Origin: JBKBKC01 sp046294265
GTDB lineage: Bacteria > Pseudomonadota > Alphaproteobacteria > Rhodobacterales > Rhodobacteraceae
DNA: 64,000 nt
Assembly: GCA_046294265.1 (NCBI GenBank)
Contig: JBKBKC010000006.1
Coordinates: forward strand, 1-64,000
Reading direction: 5' to 3'
Shown: piece after piece, positions 50,664 to 59,420 of the stretch
How positions within the stretch are numbered: the stretch's first letter is position 1
Layout: each line of letters starts with the position of its first letter
Position numbers and translations under genes: made by a program
Notes under the pieces: generated by a model
Databases searched by the model: none
The model's input: only the letters and a program-made list of their open reading frames with translations
What the model was told of the DNA's origin: nothing

Positions 50664-51665
50664 ATGACGGTGAAGGTGGCGATCAACGGCTTTGGCCGCA
50701 TCGGGCGCAACATTCTGCGGGCCATCGTGGAATCGGGGCGCACCGATATCGAGGTGGTGGCGATCAACGACCTTGGCCCGGTCGAGACCAATGCGCATCT
50801 GCTGCGCTACGACTCGGTCCATGGCCGGTTTCCGGCCACGGTGACCACCACCGACACCACCATCGACGTGGGCCGCGGACCCATCCGCGTGACCGCGCTG
50901 CGCAACCCCGCAGACCTGCCCTGGTCGGACGTGGACATCGTGATGGAATGCACCGGCATCTTCACGTCCAAGGAAAAATGCGCGGCGCATCTGGAGAACG
51001 GCGCCAAGCGCGTGCTGATCTCGGCCCCCGGCGACGGCGCGGACAAGACCATCGTCTATGGCGTCAACCACGACACGCTGACCGCCGACGACATCGTGGT
51101 GTCGAACGCGTCCTGCACCACCAACTGCCTGTCGCCGGTGGCCTATGTCCTGCACAACGCCATCGGCATCGAAAAGGGGATGATGACCACCATCCACTCC
51201 TACACCGGCGACCAGCCCACGCTGGACACGATGCACAAGGACCTTTACCGCGGCCGCGCCGCCGCCCTGTCGATGATCCCCACCTCGACGGGCGCCGCCA
51301 AGTCCGTGGGTCTTGTGCTGCCCGAACTGAAGGGAAAGCTGGACGGTTTCGCGATGCGCGTGCCCACCCCCAATGTCAGCGTGGTGGACCTCAAGTTTAT
51401 AGCCAAGCGCGCAACCTCGGTCGAAGAGATCAACACGGCGATCCAGGCTGCCGCCGACGGGCCGCTGAAGGGCATCCTCGGCTACACGTTCGAGAAACTG
51501 GTGTCGTCGGATTTCAACCACGATCCGCATTCCTCGATCTTCCACATGGACCAGACCAAGGTGATGGACGGCACCTTCGTATCGGTGCTGGCCTGGTATG
51601 ACAATGAATGGGGCTTTTCCAACCGCATGGCCGATACGGCGGTGGCGATGGGGCGGTTCCTCTGA
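50664..51665 (+). CDS. gap: Glyceraldehyde-3-phosphate dehydrogenase
   Basis: 333 residues from ATG 50664 (MTVKVAINGFGRIGRN), the usual family start with AAAGGA upstream; ATG 50655 would add three residues. The catalytic Cys is in SNASCTTNCLSPV and the partner His in IHSYTGDQ. It catalyses the NAD(P)-linked step of glycolysis, gluconeogenesis or the Calvin cycle. A strong terminator follows. Confidence 0.97.
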   Translation: MTVKVAINGFGRIGRNILRAIVESGRTDIEVVAINDLGPVETNAHLLRYDSVHGRFPATVTTTDTTIDVGRGPIRVTALRNPADLPWSDVDIVMECTGIFTSKEKCAAHLENGAKRVLISAPGDGADKTIVYGVNHDTLTADDIVVSNASCTTNCLSPVAYVLHNAIGIEKGMMTTIHSYTGDQPTLDTMHKDLYRGRAAALSMIPTSTGAAKSVGLVLPELKGKLDGFAMRVPTPNVSVVDLKFIAKRATSVEEINTAIQAAADGPLKGILGYTFEKLVSSDFNHDPHSSIFHMDQTKVMDGTFVSVLAWYDNEWGFSNRMADTAVAMGRFL

Positions 51666-51691
51666 TCCGACCGGACAGGCGCCAGATATTG

Positions 51692-51729
51692 CGGGCCGGT
51701 CACGAAAATTGACCGGCCCGTTGCTTTTT
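51692..51729 (+). terminator. Strong intrinsic terminator of gap
   Basis: CGGGCCGGTCA (51692-51702) pairs perfectly with TGACCGGCCCG (51710-51720) around CGAAAAT, followed by TTGCTTTTT. This is the clearest intrinsic terminator in the window, 27 bp after the gap stop. Confidence 0.9.
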
Positions 51730-51758
51730 CCCGCCCGATCATGGCCTAGACTGGGGTC

Positions 51759-54320
51759 ATGGATATTGCGAGCCTTCTTGCCGTTCTGTCGGGGCTGTTG
51801 TTCGCCATCGCCCTGACGGGGCCGGTGGCGGACCGGCTGCGCCTGCCCGAATCGGTGGTGCTGGCGATCCTTGGCATTGCCATCGGGGCGGCGGCTTCGT
51901 GGTTCTGGTCCACCACGCTGACGGATGCGCTGAACCCCGTGGCGCTGGCGATCCTGCGGTTGCCGATCTCTTCGGATGTGTTCCTGTATGTGTTCCTGCC
52001 GATCCTGGTGTTTCAGGTGGCCCTCACGCTGAACCTGCGGCGGATGCTGGATGACTGGGTGCCGATCCTGACGCTGGCGGTGGTGGCGGTGCTGGTGGCG
52101 ACGCTGGTGATCGGGCTGGCGCTGATGCCATTCTCCGGCCTGCCGCTGATCGCCTGCCTGCTGATCGGGGCCATCGTCTCGACCACCGACCCCTCGGCGG
52201 TGGTCACCATCTTCCGCGCCACACCCGCGCCCGCGCGCCTCGCGCGGATCGTCGAAGGCGAAAGCCTCTTGAACGACGCCGCCGCCATCGCGCTGTTCGG
52301 CGTGTTCCTGAGCGACGTGATCCGGCGCGTGGAAGAGCCCGAGATCCTGCTCGCACTGTCGCGCTTTCCCTTTGTGATCGTAGCGGGGGCGGCGGTGGGG
52401 TGGGGGCTGGGCCGCATCGCGGTGGCGCTGATGGGGCGGATGACGGCCTATCCGCTGGGGCAGGTCACGATCTCGCTGGCGCTGCCCTTCGGCACCTATC
52501 TGCTGGCCGACCGGATCGTGGGGGCCTCGGGCGTGGTGGCGGTGGTGGCGGCGGGGATGACGCTGAACTTCATGGCGCCGGGGCGGCTCTCGCCACCGGC
52601 GCTGGCACAGTTGCGCGCGGCATGGGACCTGATGGCCTATTGGGCGGGGGGCCTGATCTTCGTTCTGGCGGCCCTTCTGGTGCCGAAACTGGTGCCGGAG
52701 CTGCGGCTGTCCGACCTGGGCCTGATCCTTGTGGTCGCAATTGCGGCCTTCGTGGCGCGGGCGCTGGTGCTCTATGGCCTTTTGCCGCTTTTGACCATCG
52801 CGCGGCTCAGCCCCCGGGTGGATCCGCCCTACCGGGTGGCGATCCTCTGGGGGGGGCTGCGCGGGGCGGTCACGCTGGCGCTGGCGCTGGCGGTGACGGA
52901 AAGTTTCGGCGTGCCCGCCGAAGTCAAGCGGCAGGTGGGCATCATCGCCGTGGGTTTTACCCTGTTCACGCTGCTCATCCAGGGCACCACGCTGCGCCTG
53001 TTGATCCGGCTTCTGGGCCTTGACCGGCTGTCGGCGCTGGACCGGGCGCTGGCCGATCAGGTGGTGGCCGTGGCCCTGCAATCGGTGCGCGAGACGGTGG
53101 CCGAAAGCACCCGCAGCCTGGAGCTTCAGCCCGGCATCGTGCGCGACGAGGCGGTGAAGTTCGGGCATAGGCTGGAGGCGGCGGTGGAACGCGCCGACGA
53201 GGCGCGCGACCTCCTCGACAAGGACCGCGTGACGCTGGGCCTTGTGGCCCTTGCGGGGCAGGAACGCGACGTGATCCTGGAGGCGTTCCGCGATGACCTG
53301 ACCCCCGCCCGGCTGGCCGAACGCCTGCTGGCCGATGCCGACCGCCTGATCGAGGCCACGCGGACCGAGGGGCGGTCAGGCTATCGCATCACCTCCAAGC
53401 GCATCATCCGCACCGGCCTGCCGCACCGCATCGCCGAGGCGCTGCATCACCGCCTGGGCATATCGGGCCCGCTGACCCGGCTGACCGAGGACCGGTTCGA
53501 ACAGCTCGTCGCCTCCAGTCAGATCCTGCGGGCGCTGCACGGCTTCATCGACCGGCGCATCCTGCGTATCCACGGGCGGCGGGTGGCCGACCTCTTGCAC
53601 GACCTGCTGGACCGGCGCGGCGACGATGTGGACAAGGCGCTCGAGGGGCTGCGCCTGCAATTTCCGGGCTACGCCGAGCGTCTGGAACGCCGCCTGATCC
53701 GGCGCATCACCCAGGCGCAGGAGGCGCGGGAATATGAGGCGCTGACCGAGGACGGCCTGATCGGGCCGGAACTGCACAAGGCGCTGATGGCCGAGATGGC
53801 GCAGGTGCGCCGCGCCACGACCGAGCGGCCCCGGCTGGACCTCGACCTGCAAAAGGGCGACCTCGTGCGCCGCTTTCCGCTGTTTTCCGAGATGTCCGAG
53901 ACGGCGCAGGCGCGGCTGGCCACGCGGTTGCGCACCGTCTATGTCGGCCCCGGCGACGTGATCTTGCGGCATGAGGAGGTGGCGAAGTCGGTCTATTTCC
54001 TGGCCTCCGGCGCGGTCGAACTCTTGCAGGCGGGCCAGGTCACGCGGCTCGGCCGGGGCGAGATGTTCGGCGAACTTGCGCTTTTGCTGCGCCGGGCGCG
54101 GCGGGCGCGGGTGACGGCGATCACGCATTGCACGCTTCTGGTGCTGGACGAAGCGCGCTTTGTCGATCTGGTGCGCGAGAACCCCGCGCTGCGGGCCAAG
54201 GTGGAGGAACGGGCGGAAAAACGCGGGATCACGCTCGACCCCGGGATCTTCGATGCCCGCGCGGCGGGGCGGCGCTCCCCGCTGAACTGGCTGCGGCAGG
54301 TCTTGCACCCGGCGGAGTAG
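51759..54320 (+). CDS. Cation/proton antiporter fused to cyclic-nucleotide-binding domain
   Basis: 853 residues. Residues 1 to about 410 are a 12-helix NhaP/CPA1 antiporter domain with FLPILVFQVALTLN, STTDPSAVVTIFR and EGESLLNDAAAIALF, which contain the transport Asp residues. A long hydrophilic helical region (about 430-690) follows. A cNMP-binding fold covers about 700-815 (FPLFSEMSE, GDVILRHEE, RGEMFGELALLL). The layout resembles plant SOS1-type exchangers. It likely exports Na+ or K+ under control of a nucleotide or of the domain itself. Confidence 0.9.
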   Translation: MDIASLLAVLSGLLFAIALTGPVADRLRLPESVVLAILGIAIGAAASWFWSTTLTDALNPVALAILRLPISSDVFLYVFLPILVFQVALTLNLRRMLDDWVPILTLAVVAVLVATLVIGLALMPFSGLPLIACLLIGAIVSTTDPSAVVTIFRATPAPARLARIVEGESLLNDAAAIALFGVFLSDVIRRVEEPEILLALSRFPFVIVAGAAVGWGLGRIAVALMGRMTAYPLGQVTISLALPFGTYLLADRIVGASGVVAVVAAGMTLNFMAPGRLSPPALAQLRAAWDLMAYWAGGLIFVLAALLVPKLVPELRLSDLGLILVVAIAAFVARALVLYGLLPLLTIARLSPRVDPPYRVAILWGGLRGAVTLALALAVTESFGVPAEVKRQVGIIAVGFTLFTLLIQGTTLRLLIRLLGLDRLSALDRALADQVVAVALQSVRETVAESTRSLELQPGIVRDEAVKFGHRLEAAVERADEARDLLDKDRVTLGLVALAGQERDVILEAFRDDLTPARLAERLLADADRLIEATRTEGRSGYRITSKRIIRTGLPHRIAEALHHRLGISGPLTRLTEDRFEQLVASSQILRALHGFIDRRILRIHGRRVADLLHDLLDRRGDDVDKALEGLRLQFPGYAERLERRLIRRITQAQEAREYEALTEDGLIGPELHKALMAEMAQVRRATTERPRLDLDLQKGDLVRRFPLFSEMSETAQARLATRLRTVYVGPGDVILRHEEVAKSVYFLASGAVELLQAGQVTRLGRGEMFGELALLLRRARRARVTAITHCTLLVLDEARFVDLVRENPALRAKVEERAEKRGITLDPGIFDARAAGRRSPLNWLRQVLHPAE

Positions 54321-54445
54321 CCATGCATCCGGCGCATGGCGCTTTGCGTCTGCGGCTCTGGAATGAAGGGTGGGCGGAGGCCATCTGGAAGGCATACCGC
54401 GCCCTTGGGGAGGGCGGCGCGGACATCCAAGAAAGGACACCCCAC

Positions 54446-54610
54446 ATGACCCGTATCATCGACAGCCTGACGACCCGCCTGCGCGCCTATTCCGCCTATC
54501 TGCACACCCGCGACGAGATCGCGCGGATGCCGCTGGACGTGGCGCTGGACCTCAACATCTTTCCCGGCGACGCCGACCGCATCGCCCGGCGCGCGGTCTA
54601 TGGCCGCTGA
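54446..54610 (+). CDS. Small DUF1127-like protein (54 aa)
   Basis: The product MTRIIDSLTTRLRAYSAYLH then RDEIARMPLDVALDLNIFPGDADRIARRAVYGR resembles small basic DUF1127/YjiS-like proteins of Rhodobacterales. GAAAGGA lies upstream of ATG 54446. Some members of that group are encoded on or with regulatory small RNAs. It converges on coaD with an 8-bp gap. Confidence 0.55.
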   Translation: MTRIIDSLTTRLRAYSAYLHTRDEIARMPLDVALDLNIFPGDADRIARRAVYGR

Positions 54611-54618
54611 CGGGCCCC

Positions 54619-55119
54619 CTAACCCTGCCCCCGCGCATAGCGGGCGCGCAGGGCCACAGCCACCGGGGCTGGCACGAACTTCGTGACGTCGCCCCCCAGC
54701 CGCGCGATCTCCTTCACCAGTTTTGAGGCTATGGCCTGCCGCTGGGCATCCGCCATCAGGAACACCGTCTCGATGTCGTGATTCAGCGCGCGGTTCATGC
54801 CGACCATCTGGAATTCATATTCGAAATCCGCGACCGCCCGCAGCCCCCGGATGATGACCGCGGCACCGACATCCTGCGCGCAGTCGATCAGCAGGTTCTC
54901 GAACGGATGCACCACGATCTCGCCCCCGCGGGCGCGCACGCGGTCGCATTCGGCCTCGATCATCGCCACCCGCTCTTCCAGCGTGAACAGCGGGCCCTTG
55001 TCGCGGTTGATCGCCACGCCGATCACCAGCCGGTCCACCAGCGCCATCGCACGCTCGATGATATCGACATGGCCCAGCGTCACCGGATCGAAGGTTCCGG
55101 GGTAAAGTCCGATGCGCAT
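54619..55119 (-). CDS. coaD: Phosphopantetheine adenylyltransferase
   Basis: 166 residues from ATG 55117-55119 (MRIGLYPGTFDPVTLGHVDI). The nucleotidyltransferase motif TxGH is in PVTLGHVDII and the KMSKS-equivalent in IASKLVKEIARLGGDV. It makes dephospho-CoA, the penultimate step of CoA synthesis. Length is normal. Confidence 0.96.
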   Translation of the reverse strand: MRIGLYPGTFDPVTLGHVDIIERAMALVDRLVIGVAINRDKGPLFTLEERVAMIEAECDRVRARGGEIVVHPFENLLIDCAQDVGAAVIIRGLRAVADFEYEFQMVGMNRALNHDIETVFLMADAQRQAIASKLVKEIARLGGDVTKFVPAPVAVALRARYARGQG

Positions 55120-55182
55120 GGGTCCTCCGCGGCTGCTCGGCCAGCACGCAACATTATTGCGCACCGGATTGCAAGAGGGACG

Positions 55183-55617
55183 TCAAAAGCCCTTGATCAT
55201 CCCCTCAAGCGCATCCTTCTCCATCGCAAGCTCGCCCAGCCGCGCCTTGACCACATCGCCGATGGAGATCAGGCCCACCATCTGGTCGCCCTCCATCACC
55301 GGCATGTGGCGGAACCGGCCGTCGGTCATCTGTCGCATCACGACCTCGGCGCTGTCGGTGACGGTGCAACCGACGATGCGGCTGGTCATCACGTTGTCCA
55401 CAAGGTCCGACATGCAGGCCACGCCGCGCCGCCCCAGTTCGCGCACCACGTCACGCTCCGACAGGATGCCCGCCACCCGCTTGCCATCAGGCGAGACGAT
55501 CAGCGCGCCGATGCGGCGCGAGGACAGCATCTCGACCGCGCGGGTCAGGGTCGTGCCCGGGGGCACCGTGACCACGCCATCATCCGCTTTCGATTTGAGG
55601 ATCTGCTGAACGAGCAT
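55183..55617 (-). CDS. Two-CBS-domain protein
   Basis: 144 residues from ATG 55615-55617, preceded by GGGAGG. Two CBS motifs are seen (AVEMLSSRRIGALIVSPDG with GILSERDVVREL, and VMRQMTDGRFRHMPVMEGDQ with GLISIGDVVKARL). Stand-alone CBS pairs bind adenine nucleotides and regulate other proteins. The target is unknown. It lies 63 bp upstream of coaD on the same strand. Confidence 0.88.
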   Translation of the reverse strand: MLVQQILKSKADDGVVTVPPGTTLTRAVEMLSSRRIGALIVSPDGKRVAGILSERDVVRELGRRGVACMSDLVDNVMTSRIVGCTVTDSAEVVMRQMTDGRFRHMPVMEGDQMVGLISIGDVVKARLGELAMEKDALEGMIKGF

Positions 55618-55674
55618 CCGGGCCTCCCATCCCTGTTGCACCTGCATGAAGGGTCGGTCCCATCGCCACGGCTG

Positions 55675-56562
55675 TCAAGAAAACGTTTCAAGCCGCGCCA
55701 CCTCGGCCCGCAGCCCCGACAGCAGCGCCGCGGCAAACCGGTCCAGCCGGTCGGATCGCGCGTCGCCCGCATGGCGGATCAGCCAGAAGGTGCGGATCAG
55801 GGCCACGCCCGGCAGCACCGGCACGAGTTCCGGCGCAAAGGGCATGGCAAAGGCATGCACCATCCCCAGCCCCGCGCCCGCGCGCAGCCACATCAGCTGC
55901 ACCGGGATCGAATTCGAGGCCAGCGCGACCCGCTCGATCCCGATGCCCGCCAGATAGTCCAGTTCCGGGTCAAAGATCATGTCGGGGATGTAGCCCACCA
56001 TTCGGTGATGGCGCAGGTCATCGGCGGTGACGGGCGCGCCCGCCCGCGCGAGGTAGTCCCGGCTTGCGGCCAGATGCAGCCGGTAGTCGGCGATCTTCTG
56101 CACCGTCAGGCGGCCCGCCGCGGGGCGGCTGACACCGATGGCCATGTCCACCTCGCGGCGGCTCAGGTTCAGAACGCGCGGCAGCGCCACGATCTGCACC
56201 TCCAGACCCGGATTGTCGTCCGCGATCCGCGCCAGCACCTGCGGCAACAGGTAATTGGCGCAGCCATCGGGCGCCCCCAGCCGGATTTGCCCGGTCAGCC
56301 CCGCCCCCTGCCCCCGCATCGCCTCCGCCGCCCCCGTCAGCGCCGCCTCGGCCCGCTCGGCATGGACCAGCAGGCGCGCGCCCTCTTCGGTCAGCGCATA
56401 GCCCTGTGGCGATTTCACGAAGAGCCGCAGCGCCAGCGCGGTTTCCAGCCGCGCGATGCGGCGGCCCACAGTCGCCGGGTCCAGCCGCAGCGCGGTGCCT
56501 GCGCGCGACAGACTTTCGCTGCGCGCCACGGCCAGAAAGATGCGCAGGTCGTCCCAGTCCAC
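55675..56562 (-). CDS. LysR-type transcriptional regulator
   Basis: 295 residues if started at GTG 56562 (VDWDDLRIFLAVARSESLSR); GTG 56571 or an ATG further upstream are alternatives. The winged HTH is LSRAGTALRLDPATVGRRIARLE. A substrate-binding domain follows from about residue 90 (GQIRLGAPDGCANYLLP). It is divergent from mmsA, 113 bp away, so it is a likely regulator of valine catabolism; the usual Pseudomonas regulator MmsR is of AraC type instead. Confidence 0.88.
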   Translation of the reverse strand: MDWDDLRIFLAVARSESLSRAGTALRLDPATVGRRIARLETALALRLFVKSPQGYALTEEGARLLVHAERAEAALTGAAEAMRGQGAGLTGQIRLGAPDGCANYLLPQVLARIADDNPGLEVQIVALPRVLNLSRREVDMAIGVSRPAAGRLTVQKIADYRLHLAASRDYLARAGAPVTADDLRHHRMVGYIPDMIFDPELDYLAGIGIERVALASNSIPVQLMWLRAGAGLGMVHAFAMPFAPELVPVLPGVALIRTFWLIRHAGDARSDRLDRFAAALLSGLRAEVARLETFS

Positions 56563-56675
56563 CGCGATCACCCCCGGGGTCTTGCGTTCTTGCAAAATGG
56601 CTTTGGAAGGTTGCCCCTTTATCCGGCATTCCTGCAAGCCTATCCTGCGCGGAAAGGATCATCGGGAGGGATGCC

Positions 56676-58175
56676 ATGAAAGAGATCGGACACTGGATCA
56701 ACGGCAAGCGCGTCGCGGGCACCTCGGGCCGCTTTGCCGATGTGTTCAACCCCGCCACGGGCGAGGTGCAGGCGCGCGTGGCCCTCGCCTCAAAGGCCGA
56801 ACTGGACGCCGCCGTGGCCTCCGCCGCCGCCGCCCAGCCGAAATGGGGCGCCACCAATCCCCAGCGGCGCGGCCGCGTGATGATGGAGGTGGTGCGCCTT
56901 CTCAACCGCGACATGGACAAGCTGGCCGAAGCGCTGTCATCCGAACACGGCAAGACCCTGCCCGATGCACGCGGCGACGTGCAGCGGGGCCTTGAGGTGA
57001 TCGAATACTGCATCGGCGCGCCGCAGATGCTGAAGGGCGATTTCACCGACTCCGCAGGTCCCGGCATCGACATGTATTCGATGCGCCAACCCCTCGGCGT
57101 GGCCGCAGGCATCACGCCCTTCAACTTTCCCGCCATGATCCCCTTGTGGAAGATGGGCCCGGCACTGGCCTGCGGCAACGCCTTCATCCTGAAACCGTCC
57201 GAGCGTGACCCCTCGGTGCCGATGATGCTGGCCGAGATCTTTCAGGAGGCGGGGCTGCCCGATGGCGTGTTGCAAGTGATCAACGGCGACAAGGAGGCGG
57301 TGGACGCCATCCTCGACAACGACACGATCGCCGCCGTGGGATTTGTCGGCTCAACCCCCATCGCGCAATACATCTACGGGCGCGGCTGCACCAACGGCAA
57401 GCGCGTGCAGTGCTTTGGCGGCGCCAAGAACCACATGATCATCATGCCCGACGCCGATCTGGACCAGGCGGCGGACGCGCTGGTGGGCGCGGGCTATGGC
57501 GCAGCCGGAGAGCGCTGCATGGCGATCAGCGTGGCGGTGCCGGTGGGCGACAAGACCGCCGATGCGCTGATCGAACGGCTGATCCCGCGCATCGAAAAGC
57601 TGAAGGTCGGTCCCTACTCCGCCGGGGCGGATGTGGATTATGGCCCCGTCGTGACCGCTGCCGCCAAGGCAAACATCGAACGGCTGGTGCAGACAGGCAT
57701 CGACCAGGGCGCGAAACTTGTGGTCGATGGGCGCGGCTTCAAACTCCAGGGCTATGAGGACGGGTTCTTCGTCGGCCCCCACCTTTTCGACCATGTGACC
57801 ACCGACATGGAGATCTACCGAAAGGAAATCTTCGGCCCCGTCCTCTCGACCGTCCGCGCCCGGACTTACGAAGAGGCGCTGGGGTATGCGATGGATCACG
57901 AATACGGCAACGGCACCGCCATCTTTACCCGCGACGGCGACACCGCGCGCGATTTTGCAGCGCGGGTGAATGTGGGGATGATCGGCATCAACGTGCCGAT
58001 CCCGGTGCCCCTGGCCTATCACACCTTCGGGGGCTGGAAGAAATCGGGGTTTGGCGACCTCAACCAGCATGGACCCGACGCCTTCCGCTTCTACACCCGC
58101 ACCAAGACGATCACCTCGCGCTGGCCGAGCGGGATCAAGGAAGGGGCGGCCTTCAACTTTAAGGCGATGGACTGA
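56676..58175 (+). CDS. mmsA: Methylmalonate-semialdehyde dehydrogenase (acylating)
   Basis: 499 residues from ATG 56676, with GGGAGGG upstream. The aldehyde dehydrogenase fold has ITPFNFPAMIPLW, FVGSTPIAQYIY and the catalytic Cys281 in GAAGERCMAISVAV. It lacks the general-base Glu of hydrolytic ALDHs, as is usual for this CoA-acylating family. It converts methylmalonate semialdehyde to propionyl-CoA, the last step of valine breakdown. Confidence 0.95.
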   Translation: MKEIGHWINGKRVAGTSGRFADVFNPATGEVQARVALASKAELDAAVASAAAAQPKWGATNPQRRGRVMMEVVRLLNRDMDKLAEALSSEHGKTLPDARGDVQRGLEVIEYCIGAPQMLKGDFTDSAGPGIDMYSMRQPLGVAAGITPFNFPAMIPLWKMGPALACGNAFILKPSERDPSVPMMLAEIFQEAGLPDGVLQVINGDKEAVDAILDNDTIAAVGFVGSTPIAQYIYGRGCTNGKRVQCFGGAKNHMIIMPDADLDQAADALVGAGYGAAGERCMAISVAVPVGDKTADALIERLIPRIEKLKVGPYSAGADVDYGPVVTAAAKANIERLVQTGIDQGAKLVVDGRGFKLQGYEDGFFVGPHLFDHVTTDMEIYRKEIFGPVLSTVRARTYEEALGYAMDHEYGNGTAIFTRDGDTARDFAARVNVGMIGINVPIPVPLAYHTFGGWKKSGFGDLNQHGPDAFRFYTRTKTITSRWPSGIKEGAAFNFKAMD

Positions 58176-58245
58176 CACCGCCCTTCCATCCATCATTGGC
58201 GGCGACCCGGCACGGCGCCGGACGGCGAGCAGACGGAGGGACGAC

Positions 58246-59388
58246 GTGGAATTCGGGCTGACCGAAGAACAGATCGCCATCTTCGACATGGCACGCGATT
58301 TCGGCCAGGCCGAGATTGCGCCCCACGCCCGCGCCTGGGAGGCCGCGGGAACCATCCCGCGCGACCTGTGGCCGCGCGCGGCGGCGCTGGGGCTGGCTGG
58401 CCTCTATGTGGCCGAGGAGCATGGCGGTTCGGCCCTGTCGCGCCTTGACGGCACGCTGGTGTTCGAGGCCCTCGCCATGGCCTGCCCCGCCGTGTCGTCC
58501 TTCCTGTCGATCCACAACATGGTGGCGGGAATGATCGACCGCTACGCATCGCCCGACCAGAAGGCCCGGCTCTTGCCCGCGCTTTGCGCCATGGACACCG
58601 TTGCCTCCTATTGCCTGACCGAGCCCGGGTCGGGATCGGATGCGGCAGCCCTGCGCACAAGGGCAGTGCCGGCGGCGCGGGGTGACGGCTGGCACCTGAC
58701 GGGCACCAAGGCCTTTATCTCCGGCGGCGGCTATTCAGACCTCTATGTGGTGATGGCCCGCTCGGGTGGCGAGGGGCCGCGCGGCGTGTCGGCCTATCTG
58801 ATGCAGGCCGGTGCCCGAGGGCTGTCCTTTGGCGCGCTGGAGGACAAGATGGGCTGGCGCGCGCAGCCCACCCGCGCCGTGCAGATGGACGGCACGCCTG
58901 CGGACCTGCTGGGAACCGAAGGGCTGGGCTTTCGTTATGCCATGGCGGGGCTGGACGGTGGACGGCTGAATATCGCCGCCGCAGCCCTGGGTGGTGCGCA
59001 GGCAGCCCTGGAGGCGACCGTGACCTACATGCAGGACCGCCGCGCCTTTGGCCGGCAGCTCAGCGATTTTCAGGCGCTTCAGTTCCGGTTGGCGGACTGC
59101 GAGACGCGCCTCTGCGCGGCCCGCGCCTTCCTGCGCCAGGCGGCGGCGATGCTGGATGCGGGGCACCCCGCGGCCACACGGCATTGCGCGATGGCCAAGC
59201 TTGCCGTCACCGACGCGGCCTTCGACGTGGCCAACCAGTGCCTGCAACTGCATGGAGGTTACGGATATCTCGCCGACTACGGGATCGAAAAGATCGTGCG
59301 CGACCTGCGCGTGCATCAGATCCTTGAGGGCACGAATGAGATCATGCGCGTCATCATCGCTCGTGCCATGCTGGCCGAAGGGGCATGA
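58246..59388 (+). CDS. Acyl-CoA dehydrogenase (isobutyryl-CoA dehydrogenase)
   Basis: 380 residues from GTG 58246, with GGAGGG five bases upstream. FAD and substrate motifs include YCLTEPGSGSDAAAL and KAFISGGGYSDLYVV, and the catalytic Glu is in ILEGTNEIMR. Its position between mmsA and the hydrolase/mmsB genes makes isobutyryl-CoA, the branched intermediate of valine, the probable substrate. Confidence 0.9.
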   Translation: MEFGLTEEQIAIFDMARDFGQAEIAPHARAWEAAGTIPRDLWPRAAALGLAGLYVAEEHGGSALSRLDGTLVFEALAMACPAVSSFLSIHNMVAGMIDRYASPDQKARLLPALCAMDTVASYCLTEPGSGSDAAALRTRAVPAARGDGWHLTGTKAFISGGGYSDLYVVMARSGGEGPRGVSAYLMQAGARGLSFGALEDKMGWRAQPTRAVQMDGTPADLLGTEGLGFRYAMAGLDGGRLNIAAAALGGAQAALEATVTYMQDRRAFGRQLSDFQALQFRLADCETRLCAARAFLRQAAAMLDAGHPAATRHCAMAKLAVTDAAFDVANQCLQLHGGYGYLADYGIEKIVRDLRVHQILEGTNEIMRVIIARAMLAEGA

Positions 59389-59420
59389 CACCCCCACGCC
59401 GCCCCGTGGAGGAGATGAGG

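Noticed and set aside
50292..53168. 958-codon minus-strand frame across the region opposite gap and the antiporter
   Set aside because: The product is His/Arg/Gln-rich, typical of antisense frames in GC-rich DNA. Two well-supported genes lie on the other strand.
56563..56675. Operator for the LysR regulator
   Set aside because: TTCTTGCAAAATGG and CCTGCAAGCC were considered, but no clear T-N11-A palindrome or promoter pair could be fixed.
54778..56679. 633-codon plus-strand frame opposite coaD, the CBS gene and the LysR gene
   Set aside because: It spans three recognised genes on the opposite strand and their spacers; composition is that of a shadow.
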